The position numbers were made by a program, and so were the translations under genes. The notes beneath the pieces are model-generated. The model was not told the origin of the DNA and did not search any database. It saw only the letters and a list, made by a program, of their open reading frames with translations. From Gemmatimonadota bacterium (lineage in GTDB: Bacteria; Latescibacterota; UBA2968; UBA8231): a DNA stretch of 64,000 bases. Location of the stretch: positions 82,106 to 146,105 of the forward strand of contig VXOR01000074.1 of the NCBI GenBank assembly GCA_009840005.1. Direction: 5' to 3'. How positions within the stretch are numbered: the first letter of the stretch is position 1; each line of letters starts with the position of its first letter. This document shows, piece by piece, positions 44,647 to 53,162 of this stretch.

Positions 44647-45549
44647 TTATTGGACCATGTAGCTTTTGATCCGACCCCAGCTGTCGGCCTCGACTGCCGT
44701 ATCTGTCATGCCGCCAGTACCACCCGTAGCGCCTTCGGTCTCCACTGTGATGAAGTCCGAGCCGTTCGAGTTGTCCTGGAACGCGCCGTTAACCGGCGTC
44801 GTACCCGGCTGCTTTTCGCGGCCCACCTCGGGATTCTCGGTCTCGTCAAACTGGAAGGTCAAACCGATGATCTGGTCGGAGGCAAAGTTGTGACGGGCGC
44901 TGCCATCGGGACCCGTCTTGTCGTGGAAGGTCCACACAGCCTGCTTGACCTCGTACGTATAAGTCACCGAGCTACCAGCGGGCTGCTCCATCGGACGGGC
45001 GTCCGGCGGATCGAGGGTCCACTCATAGACGAACCAAGGACGCTCGGTGGACCACAGAATGCTCTCCTGCGGCACGTTGAATATCCAAGTGTCTTTCTGA
45101 CCAGCGGCGGGCAGAACGCGGATACCGTACTGCTGGCCGGAGGTCATCTCGGTCTCGTTGAAGTTCTCACTCGAGTGGTCGGCATCGACGATGATTTCCA
45201 GCGAGTCGTCCTTCCAATACTCCTGGGGGTTCTCGACGAAAAGGCCCAGCGAGTCATCGGTAACCCGAGCAAAGTAGTAGAGCGAATTGTCGGGGGCCGA
45301 GCTCCAAGCCACGTAGAGAATGCAGTCCCAGTCGTCTTTGGCCGGGGGCCACTCACTACCGAGAATCTCGAACATGGTGTCGGGGTTAATGGCGAAAGCC
45401 GGATCAATCCAGCCCCAGTCATCGTCGTTGCCGTCGACGACCATGTTGTCGGGGTTGGGAATCTGCGGCATGAAATAGTTAGCTTGGTGCGCGAAAGCAG
45501 CCGAAGCAGCCATCACCGCAACCAAGGCTAGAAGGCTTAGTCTCTTCAA
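44647..45549 (-). CDS. Exported CBM9-like domain protein
   Basis: A 300-residue exported protein. I chose TTG at 45549: AAAGGAGG sits 6 bp before it and the frame then reads a clean signal peptide (KRLSLLALVAVMAASAAFA). Upstream in-frame ATGs would add 26 residues and overlap the promoter at 45599-45627. The mature part, starting HQANYFMPQIPNPDNMVVDG, then DDWGWIDPAFAI and YFARVTDDSLGLFVENPQEY with DDSLEIIVDADHS, matches the CBM9-like/DOMON-like sugar or heme-binding fold. It heads the minus-strand surface locus and is divergent from the sugar ABC transporter, which hints at a carbohydrate role. Confidence 0.76.
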   Translation of the reverse strand: MKRLSLLALVAVMAASAAFAHQANYFMPQIPNPDNMVVDGNDDDWGWIDPAFAINPDTMFEILGSEWPPAKDDWDCILYVAWSSAPDNSLYYFARVTDDSLGLFVENPQEYWKDDSLEIIVDADHSSENFNETEMTSGQQYGIRVLPAAGQKDTWIFNVPQESILWSTERPWFVYEWTLDPPDARPMEQPAGSSVTYTYEVKQAVWTFHDKTGPDGSARHNFASDQIIGLTFQFDETENPEVGREKQPGTTPVNGAFQDNSNGSDFITVETEGATGGTGGMTDTAVEADSWGRIKSYMVQ

Positions 45550-45598
45550 GGGAACCCTCCTTTGCAAGGTTGATAGAACGAGAGACGAAGAAGTGGCC

Positions 45599-45627
45599 AA
45601 TCTATAACTTGTCCGCATACCTGTCAA
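45599..45627 (-). promoter_or_regulatory. Sigma70-like promoter of the CBM9-like gene
   Basis: On the minus strand TTGACA (45627-45622) and TAGATT (45604-45599) are separated by 17 bp, a perfect -35 and a 4/6 -10, about 50 bp before the TTG start. On the plus strand a weaker pair, TTGTCC (45609-45614) and TTTTAT (45632-45637), could serve the divergent transporter genes. Confidence 0.6.
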
Positions 45628-45657
45628 GCAATTTTATTTATCTATTATCCATATTTA

Positions 45658-47454
45658 TTGAATAACTCTCGGCTCCCCGCATTGACAATCTCGCATTTTT
45701 TTTTACACTTGGCCCTTTCGCTTCGCATCTTCAACGGGCTTTCCTTGCGCGATCTATCTACAACCATCGCCGTCCTCGCCCTAATCTTGGTCGGTTGGTA
45801 CGCCCTTAACCGCTGGGGCTTATCCGTCTATCCAGATGACCCGTCCGCGGGCGGCGAGTACACTGTCATCCGCTGGGCCTCCGACCCCAACCCGGCGCGC
45901 ACCGAACAAATGGCTCTCTTCAACCGGCTCTACGAAGACAAGAAAGTGCGCGTCGTCCTCGACCCAAGCGCGGACGTGCAAAAAATCCTCACCCAAGCAG
46001 CGGCTGGCTCCGGGCCGGACGTCTTCGACATTTATAGTTATGCGACCTTTGCACTCTATGCTTCCAAAGGCGTCATGGTCGAACTAAACGACTACATGCG
46101 CGAGGCCAAGCTAAACCTCGACGACTTCTGGTTGCACCGGCGCAACGCCCTCGCCGTGCCAATAGCCGACGTGCCAGCCGAAGCCAACGAATACGAGCGC
46201 TTTCGCATCTTTGCCGTCCCCAACAACATCACCGTCAGCGTCACCTTTCTCAACCGCTCGCTCTACGACGCAGTCCAGCGCGAGCGTCACGTACAGAACT
46301 TGGCCATGCCTCCCCTGCCGTGGAACCACTGGACTTGGTGGGACTACGTCCTCTTGTGTCAGGCCCTCACCAAAAAGAGCGCCGATGGCCGGCGCTATGA
46401 GACCTTTGGCTCGGGCGGGGCGGGTTTCGGTGGCGGGCTGAACAACTTTATCTATCAGGCCGGTGGCAGCTTCCTCAACGACGATGGCACTGGAATCGCC
46501 CTCGACTCCCCAGCCGGTGCCACAGCCGCCCAATACCTGTACGATCTGGTCAACACCTTCCACGTCGTACCCTCGGCAGAAGACCAATCCGCGCAAACAG
46601 GCGGGGGCGGTTGGGGCGGACAATCCATCCTAGGGCTGTATTCGGCGGGCAAATTGGGCACCATCCTCATCGGCCGCTGGGGGCTGATCAAGGTGCGCCG
46701 CGAGGCCCGCTTTACCACCGAGATTTACCCCATGCCCCGCTACGTGCCCTACGAGGAGTGGGAACGCTGGATGAGCGACCCCGAGATCCGCGCCAACCCG
46801 AGTCTGCGCGACGGCCCTTGGGGCGAAATCAGCGAGACCGGCCGCCACCGGGGCAAGGCGGGCGAGATGGGCGGGCGGGTGACGGCCATCCGCAAGGGCA
46901 CGCAGCACGAGCGGGAGGCCTTTTACTTTTTGGAGTACTTGTCCAGCCCGGATTTCAACAACCTGTTGACCAAGGATGCGGACGCCTTTGGCAGCCGCAA
47001 GCAGTTCTCGGAGCGATATTTCTCGCAGCCCGATCCCGAATTCCCCGATGAGGACCAACACCGCTCGGCTCTGCTCGACGCCATGGAGCACCCAGTCGCA
47101 GAGCAGGCCGCGGCCTACGGAGCTGCTTTTGACATTACCCGTTTGCAGGGCGCGCTGGGCACTAACCTCATCAACGCGGCTTACCAGCCCGCCGACTCAA
47201 CAGCCCGCCAGACTTACCGATTTCTCGGCCGCATGCCCGACCAGAGCGTGGAGAGCAACCCCACGGTCGGCCAAGCGGCCGTCACTGAAATGTCCGCCCG
47301 CATGCGCGAGTCCTTGGCCAAGGCCAAGCGCAACCGCACGCTCTCCAGCCGCAGCCATGTGCTCGATCTCCTCGGAATCGCGATCCTCCTAGTGGCAATC
47401 GGCGTCGGCCTAGCTTTTTACGCGCGGCGGCAACGCGCGGAGATGGACGCTTGA
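45658..47454 (+). CDS. Membrane-anchored ABC transporter substrate-binding protein (family 1)
   Basis: A 598-residue protein; the annotated TTG start at 45658 is uncertain, and later TTG codons are possible. An N-terminal membrane segment (TIAVLALILVGWYAL, about residues 36-50) is followed by a family 1 sugar-binding-protein fold: YTVIRWASDPNPARTEQMAL, AAAGSGPDVFDIYSYATFAL, FAVPNNITVSVTFLNRSLYD and RVTAIRKGTQHEREAFYFLE. A second membrane segment (LLGIAILLVAIGVGLAFYA) lies at the C terminus. Double anchoring is unusual, since these proteins are normally soluble or lipidated. The stop overlaps the TTG of the next gene. Substrate is probably a sugar or oligosaccharide. Confidence 0.82.
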   Translation: MNNSRLPALTISHFFLHLALSLRIFNGLSLRDLSTTIAVLALILVGWYALNRWGLSVYPDDPSAGGEYTVIRWASDPNPARTEQMALFNRLYEDKKVRVVLDPSADVQKILTQAAAGSGPDVFDIYSYATFALYASKGVMVELNDYMREAKLNLDDFWLHRRNALAVPIADVPAEANEYERFRIFAVPNNITVSVTFLNRSLYDAVQRERHVQNLAMPPLPWNHWTWWDYVLLCQALTKKSADGRRYETFGSGGAGFGGGLNNFIYQAGGSFLNDDGTGIALDSPAGATAAQYLYDLVNTFHVVPSAEDQSAQTGGGGWGGQSILGLYSAGKLGTILIGRWGLIKVRREARFTTEIYPMPRYVPYEEWERWMSDPEIRANPSLRDGPWGEISETGRHRGKAGEMGGRVTAIRKGTQHEREAFYFLEYLSSPDFNNLLTKDADAFGSRKQFSERYFSQPDPEFPDEDQHRSALLDAMEHPVAEQAAAYGAAFDITRLQGALGTNLINAAYQPADSTARQTYRFLGRMPDQSVESNPTVGQAAVTEMSARMRESLAKAKRNRTLSSRSHVLDLLGIAILLVAIGVGLAFYARRQRAEMDA

Positions 47455-48608
47455 AGCCCCGCGAAAAGAGGATTCTGCGCTGGGCGCTGCTCTTTCTCGC
47501 GCCCAATCTGACCGGGTTTTTGATCTTCACGTCCCTGCCGGTGTTCTTTTCCTTTGGCCTCGCGTTCTTTCAGTGGGACACGTTTTCCGCGCCGCGCTTT
47601 ATCGGCTTCGACAACTTCATTCGGCTGCTGACCGACCCTAAGCTCTGGTTTTATCTCTACAACACGGTCTTTCTAATGATAGGCTTGCCTTTGTCTATCG
47701 GCGGCTCGCTCATCTTGGCCATCGTTCTTTCGCAAAAGTTGCGCGGCATCATCGTCTATCGCACCGTCTTCTACCTCCCCACCGTCACCAATGGGGTTGC
47801 CCTGTTCTTACTCTGGAAGTGGCTCTACAACCCCAAGTACGGTCTCGTCAATTCGATCCTGCTACCCATTCTCTCGTGGCCCTACTTCTCGCTCGCCGTG
47901 CGCGTCGCGATCCTCTTGCTGATAGGCTTGGTCCTGAAATCTCTAGCGCGCAAGGCCATGTCTGAGCGCCCCGCCCAAGTCCTATTCGCACTCCTCTCGG
48001 CCTTTGCGCTCTATTGGGTCATCATCGGCCCATACGAATACGGCGGCTTCTGGGCTTGGCTGTCGGGACGCCTGCCCCTTCTCGCTGGTCTCAACAGCAT
48101 CGACGACTTGCCCAATTGGCTTTCTAGCAGCGTCGATTTGGGCTGGCTCTCTTGGCTCGGCCTAGAACAAGCTGCCTATTGGGCCAAGACGGCTATCATC
48201 TTCATGGGCATCTGGGCGTCCATGGGCGGGGGCAACATGATCCTCTATCTCGCGGCCCTCGCCAATGTACCCGAGGAGCTGTACGAAGCCTCGGACATCG
48301 ACGGAGCCTCTAAGTGGCAGCAATTTTGGCACATCACGTGGCCGATGATCGCCCCCACTACCTTCTTTATCTGCGTCATGTCTATTATCGGCGGGCTGCA
48401 AGGAGGCTTTGAAATCGCCTACTTGATGACCAATGGCGGCCCGGGCAAGGACGGGGACAATACGGTCACGCTCGGCTACTACATCTACCGCTCGGCCTTT
48501 GAAAACCTAGAGTTCGGGTACGCGGCCGCGGTGGCTTGGTTTATGTTCGTCATCATATTTACTATCACGCTGTTCAACTGGCGCTTCGGTCGGGGCGCGG
48601 TCAACTGA
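47451..48608 (+). CDS. Sugar ABC transporter permease (MalF/UgpA type)
   Basis: A 385-residue inner-membrane permease starting with TTG inside the previous stop codon region (TTGA). The N-terminal helix LLFLAPNLTGFLIFTSLPVF and the EAA loop VPEELYEASDIDGASKWQQF, then WHITWPMIAPTTFF, are typical of MalF/UgpA-type permeases. It is about 90 residues longer than usual: residues 140-235 insert extra hydrophobic segments (SLAVRVAILLLIGLVLK, LFALLSAFALYWVIIG) before the core. It pairs with the following permease; no ATPase gene is present in the window. Confidence 0.88.
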   Translation: MKPREKRILRWALLFLAPNLTGFLIFTSLPVFFSFGLAFFQWDTFSAPRFIGFDNFIRLLTDPKLWFYLYNTVFLMIGLPLSIGGSLILAIVLSQKLRGIIVYRTVFYLPTVTNGVALFLLWKWLYNPKYGLVNSILLPILSWPYFSLAVRVAILLLIGLVLKSLARKAMSERPAQVLFALLSAFALYWVIIGPYEYGGFWAWLSGRLPLLAGLNSIDDLPNWLSSSVDLGWLSWLGLEQAAYWAKTAIIFMGIWASMGGGNMILYLAALANVPEELYEASDIDGASKWQQFWHITWPMIAPTTFFICVMSIIGGLQGGFEIAYLMTNGGPGKDGDNTVTLGYYIYRSAFENLEFGYAAAVAWFMFVIIFTITLFNWRFGRGAVN

Positions 48609-48620
48609 GGGAAAAGGCGC

Positions 48621-50102
48621 ATGGCCAAAGTTGCGCAAACGACCGCGATCCACTCGCTAAGCCACGGGCTGCTCGTCCTCTTCGGCTTTACCACGCTCGT
48701 GCCGTTCCTGTGGATGGTGCTGACCTCGCTCAAGAGCGAAAACGAAGTATTCCAGAGCCATGTTTGGCCGCAGGAAGTGCGCCTCGGCAATGAAGGCGAC
48801 CTGCTGCGGACCCGCGATGGCCAACCGCTGCTCAACGCTCAAGGCGAGCCAATCCGCATCACCCTCGGCAACCCAGTGATACTCGGTGCCCCCGGCGACC
48901 CGATCCGCGATCAGCAGGGCCGCCTGATCTACGACCCAGAAGGCCAACCCATCCCCGGCAAAAACGTCGAAGAGCGCGGTGGCCTTGCCGTGTACAAAAA
49001 CCGCTGGAACCCAGTCCTCGTCGATGATGATCCCCTGCTGCTGACCGAAGCCCTACGCGACAAGTGGCAGCAGCGGCTCGTACAGCAGCGTCAGAACTGG
49101 CGCACGGCCGAGCAGCTACCGCCGGCCTCAGTCGAGCTGGCCGACGGCACCCCACTGTTACGCGCCAACGGCGAGGCTTACACCTATCGCGACATTTCCT
49201 GGGATCGCGTCGGATATCCGGTTTTGGACGTCCAAGCCAAAGAGCCGATTCTCGACGCCGACGGCAACACTATTCCCTTTCGCTCGGCCTTTCCCCTGCT
49301 CAGAAGCGACGACGACCCACTGACGGAAAAAGTCGGGGGCGATGTCCTCTACGCCCGCTTCCCTGGTGAGGACGAACTGCGCATTGTGTACGGCAGTGAC
49401 GTGTTGCAGATCAGCGAGCCGCGCTTCATGTGGTCCAACTACATCCGGGTTTTGCGCGACAAGGACATCAAGTTTTCGCTCTACGGCTGGAACAGCCTCT
49501 TTGTCGCCGTCTGCGTGATGGTCGGCCAAGTGGTGACCTCGGCCATGGCCGGCTTTGCCTTTGCCCGCCTCGAATGGCGCTATCGCGACGCCATCTTCCT
49601 ACTCTACTTGGCCACCTTGATGGTTCCCGGGATCGTCACCTTGCTGCCTAATTACGTGATTCTCAAAAGCCTCGGCTGGCTCGACTCGTTCCAAGCGCTC
49701 ATCATCCCGGCCATGTTCACCGCTTTTGGCACCTTTATGATGCGCCAGTTTATGACCGGGCTGCCTAGGGGGCTTGAGGAGGCCGCTGAGATCGACGGTG
49801 CCAACCTCTGGAAGACTTTCTGGACCATCGTCATGCCCCTGTCCAAGCCGGCGTTGATCACCCTTTCCATCTTCTCTTTTATGGGTACTTGGCAGTCCTT
49901 TACCTGGCCGCTGATCGTCACCCATTCCGAACACATGCGAGTCCTGCCGGTAGCTCTGCGCTACTTCGATTCCTCGCAGGGGACCAACTACTCGCTGTTG
50001 ATGACGGGAAGCGTGCTGATGATGCTGCCGATGATCGTGCTCTTTGTCTTTGGCCAGCGGTTCTTCGTGCGCGGCATCCAGCTCGGCGCACTCAAGGGCT
50101 GA
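48621..50102 (+). CDS. Sugar ABC transporter permease (MalG/UgpE type) with a large periplasmic insertion
   Basis: A 493-residue protein, versus about 280 usual for MalG/UgpE. Helix 1 (GLLVLFGFTTLVPFLWMVLT) is followed by roughly 200 hydrophilic residues (about 45-250) rich in short G-x-P repeats (DGQPLLNAQGEPI, GAPGDPIRDQQGR, DPEGQPIPG, DADGNTIPF). The permease core resumes at FSLYGWNSLFVAVCVMVGQV, with the EAA loop LPRGLEEAAEIDGANLWKTF and WTIVMPLSKPALIT. The insertion should face the periplasm and may contact the anchored binding protein. It ends 6 bp before the convergent nuclease gene. Confidence 0.88.
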   Translation: MAKVAQTTAIHSLSHGLLVLFGFTTLVPFLWMVLTSLKSENEVFQSHVWPQEVRLGNEGDLLRTRDGQPLLNAQGEPIRITLGNPVILGAPGDPIRDQQGRLIYDPEGQPIPGKNVEERGGLAVYKNRWNPVLVDDDPLLLTEALRDKWQQRLVQQRQNWRTAEQLPPASVELADGTPLLRANGEAYTYRDISWDRVGYPVLDVQAKEPILDADGNTIPFRSAFPLLRSDDDPLTEKVGGDVLYARFPGEDELRIVYGSDVLQISEPRFMWSNYIRVLRDKDIKFSLYGWNSLFVAVCVMVGQVVTSAMAGFAFARLEWRYRDAIFLLYLATLMVPGIVTLLPNYVILKSLGWLDSFQALIIPAMFTAFGTFMMRQFMTGLPRGLEEAAEIDGANLWKTFWTIVMPLSKPALITLSIFSFMGTWQSFTWPLIVTHSEHMRVLPVALRYFDSSQGTNYSLLMTGSVLMMLPMIVLFVFGQRFFVRGIQLGALKG

Positions 50103-50108
50103 CCAGCG

Positions 50109-50912
50109 TCAAAGCTCTGCTTCGGGAATCTGCTCCCACTCCAGCTCGTCCTCGTCGATGTCCCAATCGTCGCTCCGCGCCGCTGGCCGGTTGCAATAGG
50201 TGTGAAATGCACAGCGCTGGCACTGGCTCTCGTCGTCGGTTTTGGCGAACGCATCCGCGTCTGGCAGGGCCTCGATGTCGGAGATCGCCTCTGACAAAAG
50301 CGCCCGCGCCCGCTCGTGCTCGGCAGCCGAATAGGCAATCGGCTGCAGGGCCTGCGGATACTGCGCGTGCCAATAGACCAATGTCACATCGTCGGGTACC
50401 AGTGCGCGACCTTCGTTCAAGACCGCGCCGGCCTCGACCAAAACAAAGCGATAGACCAACGTCTGCCAGCTTTGGACATAGGCGGCTTGCTCTGGCTTTT
50501 TGCGGCCGGTCTTCCAGTCGAATATCCAAGCGCGGCCACCGTTGGCCAGAACCACGCGGTCGAACTTGGCGACGAGACGCCGCCCGGCTAGAGGCACGGA
50601 GAGCATGGTTTCCCCGAACACCACCCCTTCGGGCACAACTGGCGGCTGTTCGCGCCAATTGCGCCACCAAGCGGCCAACAGCGGATCGCGGCTCCGCTGC
50701 ACTGCGTCTTCCACATCCATGCCCAAGCTCTCCTGCAACACAAACTGGTGGAACGCCCGCCCTCGGTCGGCTGCGGCCTCCCACTCGTCGAGTTGGTCGG
50801 TCAGCGGCGCTGGCCACGCCAACCGCTCGACATAGCGCAACAAGAACTGCCGCCGACAGCGCTCAAAGGTCGTCAAACTGCTCTGGCTGTAATTAAATCC
50901 TTGCGGTATCAT
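50109..50912 (-). CDS. PD-(D/E)XK nuclease, RecB/AddB-type with Fe-S cysteines
   Basis: A 267-residue nuclease of the Cas4/RecB-like PDDEXK_1 group. The N terminus FNYSQSSLTTFERCRRQFLL supplies C19; RAWIFDWKTGRKK gives the catalytic D-x-K with FDRVVL before it; Q-x3-Y (QAAYVQSWQTLVYRF) follows. The C terminus has C231, C234 and C240 (CQRCAFHTYC), so C19 plus this triplet matches the 4Fe-4S arrangement of AddB and Cas4 nucleases. It is on the same strand as the helicase genes ending at 53163, separated by VapBC and a candidate nuclease. It may supply the nuclease for that helicase pair. No cas1 is nearby, so a Cas4 role is unlikely. Confidence 0.87.
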   Translation of the reverse strand: MIPQGFNYSQSSLTTFERCRRQFLLRYVERLAWPAPLTDQLDEWEAAADRGRAFHQFVLQESLGMDVEDAVQRSRDPLLAAWWRNWREQPPVVPEGVVFGETMLSVPLAGRRLVAKFDRVVLANGGRAWIFDWKTGRKKPEQAAYVQSWQTLVYRFVLVEAGAVLNEGRALVPDDVTLVYWHAQYPQALQPIAYSAAEHERARALLSEAISDIEALPDADAFAKTDDESQCQRCAFHTYCNRPAARSDDWDIDEDELEWEQIPEAEL

Positions 50913-50969
50913 CGGCGCTGGATTGAGGAAAATCGGGGTGAGTCGGGGTGAGAACGAAGGTCTGTCGAG

Positions 50970-51359
50970 CTACACCACTGGCACAATATCGGTCTGCACG
51001 AAATCGTCGCCCTTGAAAAGCAGCGGCAACCGACGCGTCGTAGCTAAGGCGTAAGCAAAGGTGTCGCCGAAATTCAGACTGGCCGGGTGGCGACCTTTGC
51101 CAAAACGCTGATAAGCCTTAACAGCAGCCCTCATCTGCGTCTCGTCCAACGGCGTCAGGCGGATAAAAGATTTCCCAAGAAGCTGGACCGCTGATTGGTA
51201 AACGGCATCGTCTTTACCTAGCGCGACGATCATAAGTTCGACTGCGGTGCCCGTAGATACCAAAACGGTTCCATCCCTAACCATTGCATTGTGCAATGAC
51301 GATCCTTCTGGTTCGTCCATCAGCACGGCCATCAGTGCAGAGGTGTCGGCGATCATCAT
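50970..51359 (-). CDS. vapC: Type II toxin VapC, PIN-domain ribonuclease
   Basis: A 129-residue PIN-domain protein. Acidic catalytic residues are in place: D5 (MMIADTSALMAVLMDEPE), E41 (TAVELMIVAL), D99 (NFGDTFAYALA) and D118 (FKGDDF). VapC toxins cut tRNA or rRNA in a sequence-specific way and are neutralised by the partner VapB. The start overlaps the vapB stop by 4 nt (ATGA), giving the usual antitoxin-toxin order. No frameshift is seen. Confidence 0.92.
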   Translation of the reverse strand: MMIADTSALMAVLMDEPEGSSLHNAMVRDGTVLVSTGTAVELMIVALGKDDAVYQSAVQLLGKSFIRLTPLDETQMRAAVKAYQRFGKGRHPASLNFGDTFAYALATTRRLPLLFKGDDFVQTDIVPVV

Positions 51360-51655
51360 TTCGGCAATCCCTGCTCACCGTATAGCTCTTCTTGCCAAGA
51401 CTTGGATGGCGGATTGTCTTCGTCGTATTCATCGGGATGTTCCTCGCGCCAGCGGCGACCGGCCGCGCTTAACGTCCTGTACTCCGCAGCCATCTCCTCC
51501 GGCGTCATCTTGCACCTTAGCGGGGGTGCTTTCGCGTCCAGATCATCCAAGGCCATGTTCAGCACCTGCTCGTGTGCGTTCGGGGCTGTAACATCCAGCC
51601 GTTCCGCCAACTCCGCGATTCGGGCTTCCATTTCTGGTTTCAGCGTAGTAGTCAT
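51356..51655 (-). CDS. vapB: Type II antitoxin VapB-like
   Basis: A 99-residue acidic protein coupled to vapC by ATGA. TAAGGAGGT, an almost perfect Shine-Dalgarno, lies just before its ATG. The N-terminal part (MTTTLKPEMEARIAELAERL) suits a short DNA-binding segment; the C-terminal part (REEHPDEYDEDNPPSKSWQE) is the disordered toxin-binding tail typical of antitoxins. The exact antitoxin family is unclear, so the name rests mainly on the partner. Two palindrome-like boxes upstream (51690-51737) may be its operator. Confidence 0.82.
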   Translation of the reverse strand: MTTTLKPEMEARIAELAERLDVTAPNAHEQVLNMALDDLDAKAPPLRCKMTPEEMAAEYRTLSAAGRRWREEHPDEYDEDNPPSKSWQEELYGEQGLPK

Positions 51656-51689
51656 AGGTGTACCTCCTTATTTGGCCTCCTTGAGCAAT

Positions 51690-51737
51690 CCGATCTCAGT
51701 ATTGGGGCCGAGCGGTCCGGCCTCAGTACTGAGGCCG
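51690..51737 (-). promoter_or_regulatory. Probable VapBC operator: perfect palindrome plus related box
   Basis: CGGCCTCAGTACTGAGGCCG at 51718-51737 is a perfect 20-bp palindrome. A related box at 51690-51709 (CGATCTCAGTATTGGGGCCG) matches it at 15 of 20 positions. They lie 35-82 bp upstream of vapB, where TA complexes usually bind to autoregulate. Confidence 0.6.
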
Positions 51738-51756
51738 AATCGCATCATTTCAATGG

Positions 51757-53061
51757 TTACTCTTCCCGGCAGAAATCGGGAACCTCACCCCAAGTCTCGG
51801 TCACCTCACGGATCCTTTCTTTGACCTCGCGCACGAAGGCATCATCCCGGTCGAGTTGGACGGCTTGCTCCGCCGACCATTCGTAGCCAATACCGAGGCC
51901 GGGTGACATGGCGAACCATGGATAGTTTGTCTCGGTCGTCTTTTTTTCGAGTAGTTCCACATCATCGGGAGAAATCAAGCGTTTGGCGACCAGCCAATTC
52001 CAGTTATGGAGATAAGAACGGGAATCGTCAGGCCACAAAGCGGCAATCTCCATCTCACCGGATTTCCACAATTCAATGTACTCATCTACCGAAAGCGGCG
52101 TAGTCACCCGGTGCCGATAATTTCTGTGCGAGAAATGCAGGCTCTGCACCAGATACCAATCTTTGTTCTGCAATTCTAAAAGCCTCTCGGCATCAACCTT
52201 CGACCAGAACTCCTGCGCCTGTGTCATGGTATCCGCTGGCCAGAGCCTAAGCGTAATCCACCATGATCGTGCATCCTCTTGTTCTCGGTCGGCCTGTAGA
52301 TAGATCCGCTTGAAAGAGGAGGCTTCCACAGCAATGAAGGGCGACGATCCATGCCATTCCTCGGTTCGTTCAATCTCCCGCAGGATCGCTTCGCAGCGCC
52401 GATTGAGGAGACCTAACTCGTCGCTACACACCGCAAAGTGATCGAATGGATTGAGGTCTGGATGATTGGCCGCGACATAGTCAATGAAGTCTCGAATGAA
52501 CTCCCTCTCTGCCGGACTAACTAACCCTCTCAGTTCAAGGTCCGTAAGTGTACCGACGATATCCCGCCATGCCAAGATCACGGCCTGTGGATCCACCTCG
52601 ATCTTTTGTTCCTCACCCAAACTCGCCTTGCTCGGATTCAACTGCCATGATCCGACCTCGGAACCGAGTTTACTCTCGACGGTGAGGGTCAAGCTCTCCT
52701 GCTGATGCTGATGCTGCCGACTCTCTGGTGCGATAAAGGTCACTACGCCATCGTAGATCGCATTCCTGTCCTCCGACTGTATTTCGGTATCGACATCCTC
52801 CCCTTCAGCAGTGATTCCAATGGCCACGAGGCGTCCTTCCTTTGCGTCCAGCTTCCCGACTTGCGTCTGAACGACGCATTCCCGTTCCCTCAAGGTCGTC
52901 AATGCAGGTATCGGTTGCTTCTGTCGCTCTCGGACGAGATCTATAAATGCTGCACGGATAATCGGAGATATGCGGATTAGGTTCATCAGAGCCCAAGTGA
53001 GGCGGTTTTCCGTACTTGGCTGAGAGCGAAGGTAATCACCAAAAACGTTCAGTTTGTCCAT
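51757..53061 (-). CDS. Unknown protein with a possible PD-(D/E)XK nuclease motif
   Basis: A 434-residue protein. I placed the start at ATG 53061 because GGAGG precedes it; a TTG 12 bp upstream is the alternative. The N terminus MDKLNVFGDYLRSQPSTENR, followed by LTWALMNLIRISP, resembles a group of uncharacterised defence-associated proteins. D104 (IYDGVVTFI) and E129-x-K131 (LTVESKLGSE) are spaced like a PD-(D/E)XK core, but I cannot confirm the fold. The gene looks less GC-rich than its neighbours, and it sits with VapBC between a RecB-like nuclease and helicase genes, as a mobile defence gene might. Function unknown. Confidence 0.55.
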   Translation of the reverse strand: MDKLNVFGDYLRSQPSTENRLTWALMNLIRISPIIRAAFIDLVRERQKQPIPALTTLRERECVVQTQVGKLDAKEGRLVAIGITAEGEDVDTEIQSEDRNAIYDGVVTFIAPESRQHQHQQESLTLTVESKLGSEVGSWQLNPSKASLGEEQKIEVDPQAVILAWRDIVGTLTDLELRGLVSPAEREFIRDFIDYVAANHPDLNPFDHFAVCSDELGLLNRRCEAILREIERTEEWHGSSPFIAVEASSFKRIYLQADREQEDARSWWITLRLWPADTMTQAQEFWSKVDAERLLELQNKDWYLVQSLHFSHRNYRHRVTTPLSVDEYIELWKSGEMEIAALWPDDSRSYLHNWNWLVAKRLISPDDVELLEKKTTETNYPWFAMSPGLGIGYEWSAEQAVQLDRDDAFVREVKERIREVTETWGEVPDFCREE

Positions 53062-53162
53062 CTCGTCCTCCAATACTCTTCAAAGAGGTTGATATCCAGT
53101 AAATCAGTACCATATGCCGCCACGGTACGGCTTCCCGCAAAACGCTCTTCCTATTATGAATT

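Noticed and set aside
50109..50912. Cas4
   Set aside because: No cas genes nearby; context and Fe-S pattern fit a RecB/AddB-type nuclease equally well.
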